From Aeromonas taiwanensis (GTDB lineage Bacteria; Pseudomonadota; Gammaproteobacteria; Enterobacterales; Aeromonadaceae), in assembly GCF_000820165.1 (NCBI RefSeq), contig NZ_CDDD01000106.1, positions 1 through 64,000 of the forward strand: DNA of 64,000 nt, in the 5' to 3' direction. Positions within the stretch are counted from its first letter, which is position 1; each line of letters opens with the position of its first letter. The position numbers were made by a program, and so were the translations under genes. Of the stretch, positions 20,411-28,249 are shown piece by piece. The notes below the pieces were generated by a model. It searched no databases. It saw only the letters and a program-made list of their open reading frames with translations, and was not told the DNA's origin.

Positions 20411-20503
20411 TTAGAGGTGGCTGTCGACGACGGCATGCTGTGTGAAACCCGGTAACGCGTTGAGGCAAATCTGATCGCGGTAGAAATTGGGAGTCAGTGA
20501 CAT
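20411..20503 (-). pseudogene. Truncated duplicate of the aldolase gene start (30 codons)
   Basis: A 30-codon ORF directly between the ammonia-lyase and aldolase genes. Its first about 17 residues (MSLTPNFYRDQICLNAL) nearly repeat the aldolase start (MSLTPNYYRDRVCLNVL), and even its Shine-Dalgarno (AGGAGAACAACTG) parallels the aldolase one (AGGAGAACTCCTT). After that it diverges and stops. Its ATG overlaps the ammonia-lyase TGA by four bases (ATGA). It is best read as a remnant of a tandem duplication, but could be translated as a coupling leader peptide. Confidence 0.7.
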
Positions 20504-21618
20504 CAGTTGTTCTCCTGAACGAGGTGGGCAATGGCGGCATGGATCTGGTCGAGCTGGGGGACGGTAACGCTGCGCACGTCTATCTCGATGTGCCCCTCGT
20601 TGGCCTTGTAGCCGCGACAGTAGATGGCCGGCGTACCCTGTTGCAGGCGGGCAACGACCTGCACCGTGGTCATGCCGATCTGCTGGTGGTCGAAGGCAAT
20701 GTCGGTGCGGGCAATGTCGCGCCCCGCGCTGTCCCATACGACCCTGGCGGTGACGCCGGGCAGCTGGTTGAGGCCTTCGATGAAGGGGGTCATCTTGGCG
20801 ACCATGGCGGCGCCGCTCTCCTTCTCTTTGGCCAGGTAGCGCTCGATGGCGTGAGTCAGGCCGAGGATCCCCTCCTTGCCTACCTTCATGGCGCGTCCGA
20901 TGCCGTTGCCCTGCTGCTTGACCCACGCCACATACTGGCGTTTGCCGAGCACCAGCCCGCTGGTGGGCCCCTCGATGGCCTTGGCCCCGCTATAGATGAC
21001 GAGATCCGCTCCCTGGTTGTAGTAGAGGTGCAGATCCTCCTCCGCCGCCGCATCGACGATGAGCGGGAGCCCGTGGACCCTGGCTACCTCGGCCGCCTCG
21101 GTCACCGACAGAATGCTCTTCTGCACGCAGTGGTGGGACTTGATATAGAGGATGGCGGCGGTATTGGCATTGATGGCGGCGGCCAGCTGGGCGGCAGAGC
21201 ACTCGTTGGCATAGCCTGCCTCCACCACCTTGCCACCCCCCAGGCTGACCATGGTGCCGACGGGGGCGCCAAAGTTCACATTGTGCCCCTTGGGCAGCAC
21301 GATCTCGCTTGGTACCCCGTGGTCATGGGCGTGTAACTGCTCGAGGCGGTAGGGGTCGCCGCGCACTATCATGGCGGCCACCGACTGGGCGATGCCGGCG
21401 CTGGCGCAGGATACCACCACCGCATCCTCGGCCCCCAGCAGGCCGGCGATGTAGGCGCCGGTCTTGTCGATCAAGTCTTTGACCTCGAAGTAGTGACCCA
21501 GGCCGAAGTTGACCGCGTCGACCACCTCCTGCTCGGGAGTGGAGACGCCGAGCAGGGTCATGCGCCCGGAGGCGTTGATCACCGGTTTGAGCTGATATTT
21601 CTCATACACAGAAGGCAT
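20503..21618 (-). CDS. dgaE: PLP-dependent ammonia-lyase, DgaE-like (SelA fold)
   Basis: A 371-residue aminotransferase-fold enzyme of the DgaE/SelA-like group. DgaE eliminates ammonia from D-glucosaminate 6-phosphate to give 2-keto-3-deoxygluconate 6-phosphate. The likely PLP lysine is K213 in IYSGAKAIEGPTSG; VINASGRMTLLG near residue 15 is the family N-terminal motif. Its product would feed the aldolase next door. It overlaps the deacetylase gene by 17 bases. The exact substrate is inferred from family and context. Confidence 0.85.
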   Translation of the reverse strand: MPSVYEKYQLKPVINASGRMTLLGVSTPEQEVVDAVNFGLGHYFEVKDLIDKTGAYIAGLLGAEDAVVVSCASAGIAQSVAAMIVRGDPYRLEQLHAHDHGVPSEIVLPKGHNVNFGAPVGTMVSLGGGKVVEAGYANECSAAQLAAAINANTAAILYIKSHHCVQKSILSVTEAAEVARVHGLPLIVDAAAEEDLHLYYNQGADLVIYSGAKAIEGPTSGLVLGKRQYVAWVKQQGNGIGRAMKVGKEGILGLTHAIERYLAKEKESGAAMVAKMTPFIEGLNQLPGVTARVVWDSAGRDIARTDIAFDHQQIGMTTVQVVARLQQGTPAIYCRGYKANEGHIEIDVRSVTVPQLDQIHAAIAHLVQENN

Positions 21619-22741
21619 GGTGTGATTTCCCGTTGTGAGTCAGAACCAGTTCGCCGCCGACCAGGGCGGCGAGGGGGAGCAGTTGCCGGTCGCCGTGGCG
21701 GGTAGCGGCCTCGGTATCGGCAAAGAGAATCGGGTCGCTTGCGACCTGGAACAGGGTCAGGTCGGCATCGGCGCCCACCTCGAGGCGCCCCTTGCCGGGC
21801 AGGCGCAGGGCATCGGCGGCCTGGTGGGTGACGCAGGCGAGCACCTGTTCCAGGGTCATGCCGATGGCGAGGAATTTCGACATCACGTGGGCCAGGCTGT
21901 AGACGGGCCCCTTGATGCGGTTCTTGCAGTAGATGTCGGAGCTGATGGTGTGGGGCAGGATCCCCTGGCGGATGGCCAGCTCCGCCACCTCGAAGCTGAA
22001 GCTGGCGCCGCCGTGGCCGATGTCGAGCAACAGTCCTCGCTGCATCGCCTCGCGCACCGCCTGGCGCAGTTCACCCGCCGGAGTCAGGATGCGGTTCGGC
22101 TTGCCATTGAAGCAGTGGGTCAGCAGGTCGCCATCCCCCAGCAGGGCGACGATCTCGTCGAGATCCGGCGGCGTGTTGCCCACATGCACCATCAGCGGCA
22201 GGTTGCCATTGTCCCGCTGGATCTGCTTGGCCACGCGCAAGGGCTGCAGGCCGCTCTCGCCCACCACGCTGCCGCTCATACGCGCCTTGATGCCGACGAT
22301 GAAGGAGGGGTGGCGCCGGATGGCTGCCTGGGCGAGGGCGGGGTCGATGTCAGCGGGATCCGCCAGCTCGTTCTGGCGCAGCAGACCGATGCGGGAGATG
22401 TTGAGCAGGGCGTGGACCCGGGTCTTGCAGCCGGCGGCGATCTGCTGGAAGTCGTCCACGTCGTCGGCCCCGGTGCTGCCGGCGTCGATGACGGTGGTGA
22501 CACCTGACGCTACCCCCACCTTGTCCGGCTCATCGTGATAGAGGGGGGAGGCGGGGTAGCAGTGGGTGTGGCCGTCGATCCAGCCGGCGCTCACATGCAC
22601 CTGTCCAGCCAGAGTGAGGGTTTGCTTCGCCTCAGTGCTCTCTGGCAGCGAACCCAGCACCACTATCTTGCCATTCTTGATGGCGATATCGACGAGCTGC
22701 CCGTTTCCCAGGCATCCCGCCCTGATGATCGTGTCGTACAT
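21602..22741 (-). CDS. Amidohydrolase/deacetylase-family metallohydrolase
   Basis: A 379-residue TIM-barrel metallohydrolase. The metal-binding GWIDGHTH (H58, H60), a likely carbamylated lysine in FIVGIKARMSG, histidines in LMVHVGN and DIGHGGASF, and the catalytic Asp in TISSDIYC follow the dihydroorotase-like order. Relatives are annotated as deacetylases or amidohydrolases. In this operon it could remove an N-acyl group before the ammonia-lyase acts. It has no signal peptide, so it is cytoplasmic. Substrate unknown. Confidence 0.8.
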   Translation of the reverse strand: MYDTIIRAGCLGNGQLVDIAIKNGKIVVLGSLPESTEAKQTLTLAGQVHVSAGWIDGHTHCYPASPLYHDEPDKVGVASGVTTVIDAGSTGADDVDDFQQIAAGCKTRVHALLNISRIGLLRQNELADPADIDPALAQAAIRRHPSFIVGIKARMSGSVVGESGLQPLRVAKQIQRDNGNLPLMVHVGNTPPDLDEIVALLGDGDLLTHCFNGKPNRILTPAGELRQAVREAMQRGLLLDIGHGGASFSFEVAELAIRQGILPHTISSDIYCKNRIKGPVYSLAHVMSKFLAIGMTLEQVLACVTHQAADALRLPGKGRLEVGADADLTLFQVASDPILFADTEAATRHGDRQLLPLAALVGGELVLTHNGKSHHAFCV

Positions 22742-22792
22742 GCTGATGACCTCGACAGTGCCGCCCCTAAGGGCGGCGAGTGTGGCGCCGGC

Positions 22793-23443
22793 TTATGCCA
22801 GGGCGATGGGGAAGAAGGTGCCGAACAGCATGGCTCCCAGGATGGCGCCCCCCGTGATGGGTTTCTCCCAGAGGTAGAACACCAGGGCGCCCAGCAGGGA
22901 GCCGATGCCGATGGGGATGGAGGCGCCCATGGCGGAGAGGATGATCAGGGGGCCGAGGAAGCGGCCGGAGCTGTTGCCGGCCCCCATCATGACGTCAGCC
23001 CCGTAGGTGGAGTCGCTCTGGTTGATGGTGAACTTGCGCGCCAGGATGATCACGTAGCCGATGGCCAGGCCAATCGCCATGCCGGTGACCAGGGAGGCGG
23101 TGAAGTTCTCCACCGGGTAGACGATCCCGGCCCCCAGCAGAAGGGCGGGCACGCCAAGGCCCACCCCGGTCTGGATGGCGCCGCCGATGTCCAGTATCCC
23201 CACCAGGGAGCCCTCGATGATGCGGGCAAACAGGAAGCTGGCGCCGAAGGCGGCCACCGCGCCGTAGGCACCCGTGTCCATCCCGGCCTTGAGCATGGCG
23301 ACGAAAGCGACCTCGTTGAAGGCGCCGACCCCGTAGAGGTAGAACATGTGGGTACCGGCGAAGACGCCGGAGGAGAGCAGGCCGACGAAGATGGGGAAGG
23401 ACCAGTCGGCATACCAGAAGTTGTTTCTCAGTTTCTCATCCAT
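22793..23443 (-). CDS. DUF4310 family membrane protein
   Basis: A 216-residue polytopic inner-membrane protein, with about five or six hydrophobic segments rich in Gly and Ala. I recognise it as DUF4310 from the N-terminal NNFWYADWSFPIFVGLLS and from its partners. ATG 23443 begins the family match; the frame is open 17 codons further. It always seems to travel with DUF4311, DUF4312 and SFCGS proteins, so it is likely half of a membrane transporter. The mechanism is unknown; no ABC, MFS or PTS EIIC motif is visible. Confidence 0.75.
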   Translation of the reverse strand: MDEKLRNNFWYADWSFPIFVGLLSSGVFAGTHMFYLYGVGAFNEVAFVAMLKAGMDTGAYGAVAAFGASFLFARIIEGSLVGILDIGGAIQTGVGLGVPALLLGAGIVYPVENFTASLVTGMAIGLAIGYVIILARKFTINQSDSTYGADVMMGAGNSSGRFLGPLIILSAMGASIPIGIGSLLGALVFYLWEKPITGGAILGAMLFGTFFPIALA

Positions 23444-23454
23444 GGTGTGACCCC

Positions 23455-24231
23455 TTATTTGCCGCTCAGCAGGTTGTGGACGTTTTCCAGCCACAGGGGG
23501 ATGCCCAGGTGGAAGGACTCGATCAGTTTCATGTCAAAGCCGCGGAAGAAGCCGCTCAGCACGAACAGCAGCACGATGGCGCTCATCATGACGCGGGTGA
23601 CGTGGTTCCAGCCGCTCTCTTCCACCCCCTTGCCGATCAGGATGCCGAGCACCAGACCCGGCACGGCGTTGCCCATGATGAGCTGCGCCAGACCGCCGAA
23701 GATGGTGGCCCAGAAACCGGACTTCTTGCCCGCCTCGATGGCGGCCAGCCAGAAGATCACCGGCATGACGGTGTTGACCAGCAGGTTGGCGGCCGGTACC
23801 AGCACCTTGACCGCAGTAACCTGCAGGGCGGCGGGGACGGCGGCGGCCGTGCTGTTGAGGAAGGCGACCACGATGGCCCCTATGATGCCGCAGGCGATGG
23901 CCATCTTTTTGGGGTCATGCAGGGTGGTGGCGAGATCCCGGTTCTTGAACATCAGGGCCGCAGCACCCCAGTTCGGCAGAATGCGGTGATCCACGTCCTG
24001 GGTGAAGGCCCCGGCCGCGACCGTGGAGGCCCAGGCGTTGAAGAAGAAGCCCAGACCGAACGAGAAGTGGGAGGCGGGATCCCCCTCGCAGGAGTTGAGC
24101 TCGCCCAGGGTGCGGAAGGCCCCCATGCCTTGTACGGTCGGGGCGTGGAACATCCGCGCCGCGCCAGCCCCCACCCCGACGCCGACCAGGCCGCCGATGA
24201 TGAGTGACTTCATCAAAATGATTAGAAACAT
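23455..24231 (-). CDS. DUF4311 family membrane protein
   Basis: A 258-residue polytopic membrane protein with glycine-rich helices (IIGGLVGVGVGAGAARMFHA at the N-terminus; several more segments through GLVLGILIGKGVEESGWNH). It is recognised as DUF4311 by its place beside DUF4310 and by the FQGMGAFRTLGELNSCEGDP-like region near residue 40. Together with DUF4310 it probably forms the membrane channel of a new uptake system. Start ATG 24231 with AGGA upstream; ATG 24213 is possible. No known catalytic motif. Confidence 0.75.
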   Translation of the reverse strand: MFLIILMKSLIIGGLVGVGVGAGAARMFHAPTVQGMGAFRTLGELNSCEGDPASHFSFGLGFFFNAWASTVAAGAFTQDVDHRILPNWGAAALMFKNRDLATTLHDPKKMAIACGIIGAIVVAFLNSTAAAVPAALQVTAVKVLVPAANLLVNTVMPVIFWLAAIEAGKKSGFWATIFGGLAQLIMGNAVPGLVLGILIGKGVEESGWNHVTRVMMSAIVLLFVLSGFFRGFDMKLIESFHLGIPLWLENVHNLLSGK

Positions 24232-24256
24232 CCAACTTGTCCTTTTGGTTGTGGGG

Positions 24257-24553
24257 TCAGATCAGGGTGAAGTTCACCTTGTCGACGTCCAGGCTGGTGA
24301 CCTTGACGGTGATCGCCAGCCGGACCCGGAACTCGCGGCGCTGGCGCGGCAGGAAGAAGAACAGGAACTTCTCCACCCTTACCGACTCCTCGGCCTCAAG
24401 CACCTCGACCTCGAGGGGCTCGATGCGCAGCATCACCCGGGGGTTCTCCTTGAGCAGGCCGGGTTGCACCTGGCTGAGGGCGGCGGCGAACGCCTGCTGG
24501 CGGGTCGCCCCCTTGCCGTTGACGGTCACCTGGGTGGTGAAGTGTTCTTTCAT
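24257..24553 (-). CDS. DUF4312 family small cytoplasmic protein
   Basis: A 98-residue soluble protein, recognised as DUF4312 from its operon position and the C-terminal KFLFFFLPRQRREFRVRL. It looks like an alpha/beta ferredoxin-like fold with alternating hydrophobic strands. It has no Cys and only one His (residue 4), so it is unlikely to be a phosphocarrier. ATG 24553 overlaps the SFCGS stop by one base (TGATG), implying tight stoichiometry with that protein. Function unknown. Confidence 0.75.
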   Translation of the reverse strand: MKEHFTTQVTVNGKGATRQQAFAAALSQVQPGLLKENPRVMLRIEPLEVEVLEAEESVRVEKFLFFFLPRQRREFRVRLAITVKVTSLDVDKVNFTLI

Positions 24554-24918
24554 CAGGCGCGTCCGTGTTTCTTGGCGAAGGCCTCGACGAGCTTCTGGCC
24601 CAGCTCTTCCTTGTCCATGAAGCCGAAGCCCAGCACCACGCACCCCTCGTTGATGGCGGTAACGCCCTCCTCGATGGAGCGCATGCCGTAGCGGCACTTG
24701 TAGCCGTATTTGGTCTGGGCGGTGATGGCGCCCGCGCCACCGCTGCCGCAGAAGGAGATGCCGAGATCGGCCTGCTCCCTGTTCATCACATCACCGAGCT
24801 TCATGTCGGCGGCCATGCCGGGGATCACGGTCACGGCAGCACCGGCGGCTTCTGCGCCCGCTCCCACCTTCTGACCCTTGCCGAGACGATCTCCAATCAC
24901 GAGTTTGATGGCTGTCAT
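24553..24918 (-). CDS. SFCGS family glycine-rich protein
   Basis: A 121-residue protein containing the eponymous SFCGSGGAGAITAQTKYGYK (C57). Two further Cys (75, 93) are present. The alternating beta-alpha pattern with a Cys at a loop after a beta-strand recalls PTS EIIB domains, but this is only an analogy. Its ATG follows the PRD-gene TAA with no gap. The family is known only from this gene neighbourhood; function undescribed as far as I know. Confidence 0.8.
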   Translation of the reverse strand: MTAIKLVIGDRLGKGQKVGAGAEAAGAAVTVIPGMAADMKLGDVMNREQADLGISFCGSGGAGAITAQTKYGYKCRYGMRSIEEGVTAINEGCVVLGFGFMDKEELGQKLVEAFAKKHGRA

Positions 24919-25281
24919 TTAGCTTTCTCCTTTGACTGAGCTGAGTTCATTTTCTTTGGCAACTTCGAAATGGACGGACAGGAGGTGCGCCTCCTCGTAG
25001 GCGAGTCGCTCCAGCCAGCTGACGACCTGTTCGGCGAGGCGCAGGGAGAGGGGGGAGATCTCCTCGAACAGGCTGAGGTCGACCTCCGGCAGGGATTCCC
25101 CGCTATGGGAGCGCCACACCATGGCCTTGACGTGGGAAGCCAGCATCTGCAGCTGCACCTCGTTGGGACGGATGCCCTGATCCGCCAGCAGGTTGTGGAT
25201 GCGGGCCAGGGTGAGATCGGTCTTGCGCAGCAGTGCCGGGCTGTCCGGGGTCAGGGGGCTGTCATGGGGGTCGGTATTCAA
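24919..25281 (-). CDS. Stand-alone PRD-domain protein
   Basis: A 120-residue protein, first gene of the operon. It looks like a single PTS regulation domain: helices around LARIHNLLADQGIRPNEVQL, with a conserved-type His in MLASHVKAM (H50) and another in LLSVHFEVAKE (H104). The start is probably TTG 25281, with GGAG nine bases upstream; no ATG fits. A free PRD may be a phosphorylation-dependent partner for the regulator at the other end of the operon. That role is inference. Confidence 0.65.
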   Translation of the reverse strand: MNTDPHDSPLTPDSPALLRKTDLTLARIHNLLADQGIRPNEVQLQMLASHVKAMVWRSHSGESLPEVDLSLFEEISPLSLRLAEQVVSWLERLAYEEAHLLSVHFEVAKENELSSVKGES

Positions 25282-25354
25282 GGTCTGCTCTCCAGGCTGG
25301 CAGAAAGGATGGAAGTACCTTAAGGCGGGGGCGCGGGAGGGAGGAGGCAGGCTT

Positions 25355-25374
25355 TTTCCGATTCGAACCGGAAA
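25355..25374 (-). repeat. Hairpin in the leader of the catabolic operon
   Basis: TTTCCG and CGGAAA pair around an eight-base loop that itself contains TTCGAA. It lies 74 bases before the TTG start of the PRD gene. It might be a regulator operator or leader structure; nothing decides between these. Confidence 0.3.
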
Positions 25375-25503
25375 TTCGGGTGGAAAGGCGTCGCAAGAGG
25401 CCGCTTTTGTGGCCGACAGGGGAAAAAGGAGGTCATGAATGCCGGTGCGCTGTGATCGGGAACGCATTTTGGTAGCCCCGACGGCCGAAAAATCTCAGGC
25501 AAG

Positions 25504-25525
25504 AAATGTGATGTGGCTCGCAAAC
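25504..25525 (-). promoter_or_regulatory. Candidate CRP-cAMP binding site
   Basis: TGTGA-N6-TCGCA with AAA/AAC flanks matches the CRP consensus TGTGA-N6-TCACA with one mismatch in one half. It lies about 230 bases before the PRD gene start, in the only gap that can hold the operon promoter. It is consistent with catabolite control. No good -10 was found at the expected distance. Confidence 0.35.
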
Positions 25526-25549
25526 AAAGGGTGATCAGAAGCCGACTGG

Positions 25550-25575
25550 CACAATAAAGGGCCCCTTGGGCCCTT
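25550..25575 (-). terminator. Terminator after degS
   Basis: On the minus strand AAGGGCCC and GGGCCCTT form a perfect stem followed by TATTGT. It lies 17 bases after the degS stop. Confidence 0.65.
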
Positions 25576-25592
25576 CTCTGGTCAGCTTGCCG

Positions 25593-26720
25593 TCAGGTGG
25601 CGGGGACGGCGCCGCTGGTCGGCAGGTTCTGATTCTGGTAGCGCAGGTCCTCTTCGATGACGACGTCGACGTCCAGCGGTTTGCCGTTGCGGATCACCGA
25701 GATGGTGAGTTTGGTGCCTGGGCGGCTCTCGACGATCTTGTCCATGACGGGACGCACGCCCGTGATAGCCTCGCCGTTGATCTTGAGCAGCACGTCCCCA
25801 CGCTTGAGGCCGGCCTTGGTGGCAGGGCCGTTGGGATCCAGGCTCTCCACCACCAGACCCTGCAGATCGCCCAGGTTCAGCATGCGCGCCACTATGGGGT
25901 TGATCTCGACGCTGGAGATGCCGAGGTAGCCTCGAATGACCCTGCCGTTGGCGATCAGCTCATCCATGATGCGCTTGGCCAGCTTGTAGGGGATGGCGAA
26001 GCTGATGCCGTAGCTCTCCTGGTTGCCGTTGAGGTGGTAGGCGGCGGTGTTGATGCCCACCAGATCGCCGCGGCCGTTGACCAGGGCTCCTCCGGAGTTG
26101 CCTTCGTTGATGGCGGCATCGGTCTGCAGCAGATCCTGCCGGCCGTTGCTGTCCGGCCCCATGCTGGAGAGGCCGATGCGGCCGGTGGCGCTGATGATGC
26201 CCTGGGTGATGGTCTGGCCGACGTTGTAGGGGTTGCCGATGGCGAGCACCACGTCCCCCACGTCCGGCAGCCGATCCGGATCCTGCGGGATCACCGGCAG
26301 GTTGTCCGACTCGATGTAGAGCACCGCCAGGTCGGTCAGCTTGTCGGTGCCAACCAGCTCGGCGCTGAACACCCGGCCATCCTGCAGGGCGACGATGATC
26401 TGATCCGCATCGGCGATGACGTGATAGTTGGTCAGCACGTGGCCGCGCTGGTTCATGATGACGCCGGAGCCCAGTCCCTGTGGCCTGAGCTCGGCTTTCT
26501 CGCCGCGATTGCCGGCAAAGCTGCGGGTGTAGATGTTGACGACGGCAGGGCCGGCCCGGTGGGCGGCGTAGGAGAAGCTCAGTTCACGGGCATTGGTGAT
26601 GAGGCCCGGCAGGTGCGCGCCTCCGCGAAAACTGGGAAACAGCAACAACAGGAGTGCAGCCACGGTGAGGCCAAAGCCGACAGACTTGCCCAAGTAACTG
26701 ATCAAAGGTGGGATTTTCAT
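25593..26720 (-). CDS. degS: Inner-membrane-anchored serine endoprotease DegS
   Basis: A 375-residue protease with one N-terminal membrane anchor (about 12-29), a trypsin-like domain with His in LTNYHVIAD, Asp in KLTDLAVL and Ser in NEGNSGGALVN, and one C-terminal PDZ domain. DegS cuts RseA when its PDZ domain senses unfolded outer-membrane proteins, which starts the sigmaE response. Single PDZ and membrane anchor distinguish it from degQ upstream. The degQ-degS order is conserved. Confidence 0.96.
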   Translation of the reverse strand: MKIPPLISYLGKSVGFGLTVAALLLLLFPSFRGGAHLPGLITNARELSFSYAAHRAGPAVVNIYTRSFAGNRGEKAELRPQGLGSGVIMNQRGHVLTNYHVIADADQIIVALQDGRVFSAELVGTDKLTDLAVLYIESDNLPVIPQDPDRLPDVGDVVLAIGNPYNVGQTITQGIISATGRIGLSSMGPDSNGRQDLLQTDAAINEGNSGGALVNGRGDLVGINTAAYHLNGNQESYGISFAIPYKLAKRIMDELIANGRVIRGYLGISSVEINPIVARMLNLGDLQGLVVESLDPNGPATKAGLKRGDVLLKINGEAITGVRPVMDKIVESRPGTKLTISVIRNGKPLDVDVVIEEDLRYQNQNLPTSGAVPAT

Positions 26721-26771
26721 GTCATTCTCGTCCGTACACGCTGCGCGCAGAGAATAACACTATCGGTGGAT

Positions 26772-26801
26772 AAAAATCACCCGCGGCGGTCGCCGCGGGT
26801 G
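26772..26801 (-). terminator. Terminator between degQ and degS
   Basis: On the minus strand CACCCGCGGC and GCCGCGGGTG form a ten-base stem with a GACC loop, followed by ATTTTT. It lies nine bases after the degQ stop, so degS may be partly independent. Confidence 0.85.
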
Positions 26802-26809
26802 TGAGGGAC

Positions 26810-28168
26810 TTAACGGATCACCAAATAGAGCGAGGAGTCGCCGCGCTGGATGTTCAGCGCCAGGACTTCCGGCTTGTTCTTCAGTGCCTTGGTGAGCTCG
26901 CCCATGGAGTTGATACGCAGGCGGTTGACCCCGATGATGATGTCGCCCTTCTGCAGGCCGGAGGCGGCGGCAGGGGAGCGCGGATCGATGTCGGAGACGG
27001 CGACGCCGGTGACGGGGTCGGTGATGGTGCTGAGCTTGGCGCCTTCCAGAGCCGGGTGCAGGGCGCTGGCAAGCATCTCGCTGTCATCCGCCTTCTTCAG
27101 GGTGACCTTGACGGTCTGCTCCTTGCCGTCGCGGATCAGGCCGAGAGAGACCTGCTTGTCGGCCCCCATGGTGGCGATCTTGGCACGCAGCTCACCGAAG
27201 GAGCGGATAGGCTTGCCATCGATGCTGATGATGATGTCGCCCGCCTTGATGCCCGCCTTGGCGGCTGCGGAATCAGGCATGACCTGATTGACGAAGGCGC
27301 CGTCCTTCTTGTTGTAGCCGAAGGTCTTGGCAATCTCGGAGGTGAGCTCGGTGCCGGTGATCCCCAGCTGGCCGCGGCGCACTTCACCGTACTTCACGAT
27401 CTGCTCTGACAGGTCGCGCACCATGTTGGACGGGATGGCAAAGCCGATACCGATGTTGCCGCCATTCGGACCCAGGATGGCGGTGTTGATGCCGATCAGC
27501 TCCCCGCGCAGGTTGAGCAGGGCGCCGCCGGAGTTGCCGGAGTTGATGGCCGCATCGGTCTGGATGAAGTTTTCCAGATTTTCGATGTTCAGGCCGCTGC
27601 GACCGAGCGCACTGACGATGCCGGAGGTCACTGTCTGGCCCAGGCCGAAGGGGTTGCCGATGGCCAGCGCGTAGTCGCCGACGCGGAGCTCGTCGGAGTC
27701 GGCGAACTTGATCTGCACCAGATCCTCGGCCTTGATTTGCAGCAGGGCGATGTCCGACTGCTTGTCTTCCCCGATCTTCTTGGCCGCATATTCACGACCA
27801 TCCTTCAGGTTGACCTTGATCTCGTCCGCCTCGTGGACCACGTGAGCGTTGGTGATCACATAGCCCTTCTTGGCATCGATGATGACGCCGGAACCGAGCG
27901 CCTGGAAGGGCTGCTCGCTCACCTGCTCGTCAGGCATGTTGGGACCGAAGAAGAAGCGGAATTGTTCCGGCAGGCGCTGGCGGGTGATCTTCTTGCCAGA
28001 GACGGAGATGTTGACCACGGCAGGGGTCACCTGCTCGAGGACAGGGGCCAGGCTTGGCATCTCCTGGTTGTTCGCCAGCAGGGGCAGGGCGGCTTGCGCC
28101 GGTGCTGCGGACATGGCGATACCGACACTGAGGGCTAAGACACTGAATACAGAAAGAGATTTACGCAT
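26810..28168 (-). CDS. degQ: Periplasmic serine protease/chaperone DegQ (HtrA family)
   Basis: A 452-residue exported HtrA protease. A signal peptide (residues 1-26, ending APAQA) is followed by the protease domain with His in ITNAHVVHEA, Asp in QSDIALLQ and Ser in NSGNSGGALLN, then two PDZ domains. Length and lack of the long DegP LA loop favour DegQ over DegP. Start 28168 puts the signal peptide at the N-terminus. It degrades and refolds envelope proteins. Confidence 0.94.
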   Translation of the reverse strand: MRKSLSVFSVLALSVGIAMSAAPAQAALPLLANNQEMPSLAPVLEQVTPAVVNISVSGKKITRQRLPEQFRFFFGPNMPDEQVSEQPFQALGSGVIIDAKKGYVITNAHVVHEADEIKVNLKDGREYAAKKIGEDKQSDIALLQIKAEDLVQIKFADSDELRVGDYALAIGNPFGLGQTVTSGIVSALGRSGLNIENLENFIQTDAAINSGNSGGALLNLRGELIGINTAILGPNGGNIGIGFAIPSNMVRDLSEQIVKYGEVRRGQLGITGTELTSEIAKTFGYNKKDGAFVNQVMPDSAAAKAGIKAGDIIISIDGKPIRSFGELRAKIATMGADKQVSLGLIRDGKEQTVKVTLKKADDSEMLASALHPALEGAKLSTITDPVTGVAVSDIDPRSPAAASGLQKGDIIIGVNRLRINSMGELTKALKNKPEVLALNIQRGDSSLYLVIR

Positions 28169-28249
28169 ATGAGAAACAGCTCCCAGAAAAAGTTGCAGTG
28201 CAATCGTCAAGGTCTGACCACGATAAGGCGTAATTAGTTCCAGCGGAGA

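Larger units (their letters stand above)
25282..25549. other. Promoter-proximal non-coding region of the catabolic operon
   Basis: About 270 bases with no gene. It holds the CRP-like site, the leader hairpin and a second inverted repeat (GGCC-GC-TTTT-GT-GGCC around 25399-25414). No sigma54 -24/-12 element was convincing on the minus strand. Confidence 0.5.

Noticed and set aside
24257-24553. DUF4312 protein considered as an EIIA-like phosphocarrier
   Set aside because: It has no Cys and a single His at position 4, not in an active-site-like context.
25355-25374. Hairpin considered as a ribonucleic antiterminator (RAT) for the operon regulator
   Set aside because: The regulator carries a DNA-binding HTH, not a CAT RNA-binding domain, and no overlapping terminator follows.
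25501-25515. GCAA-N5-GTGATG considered as a minus-strand sigma54 promoter
   Set aside because: Only half of the -24 element fits; the CRP-like reading of the same bases is better.
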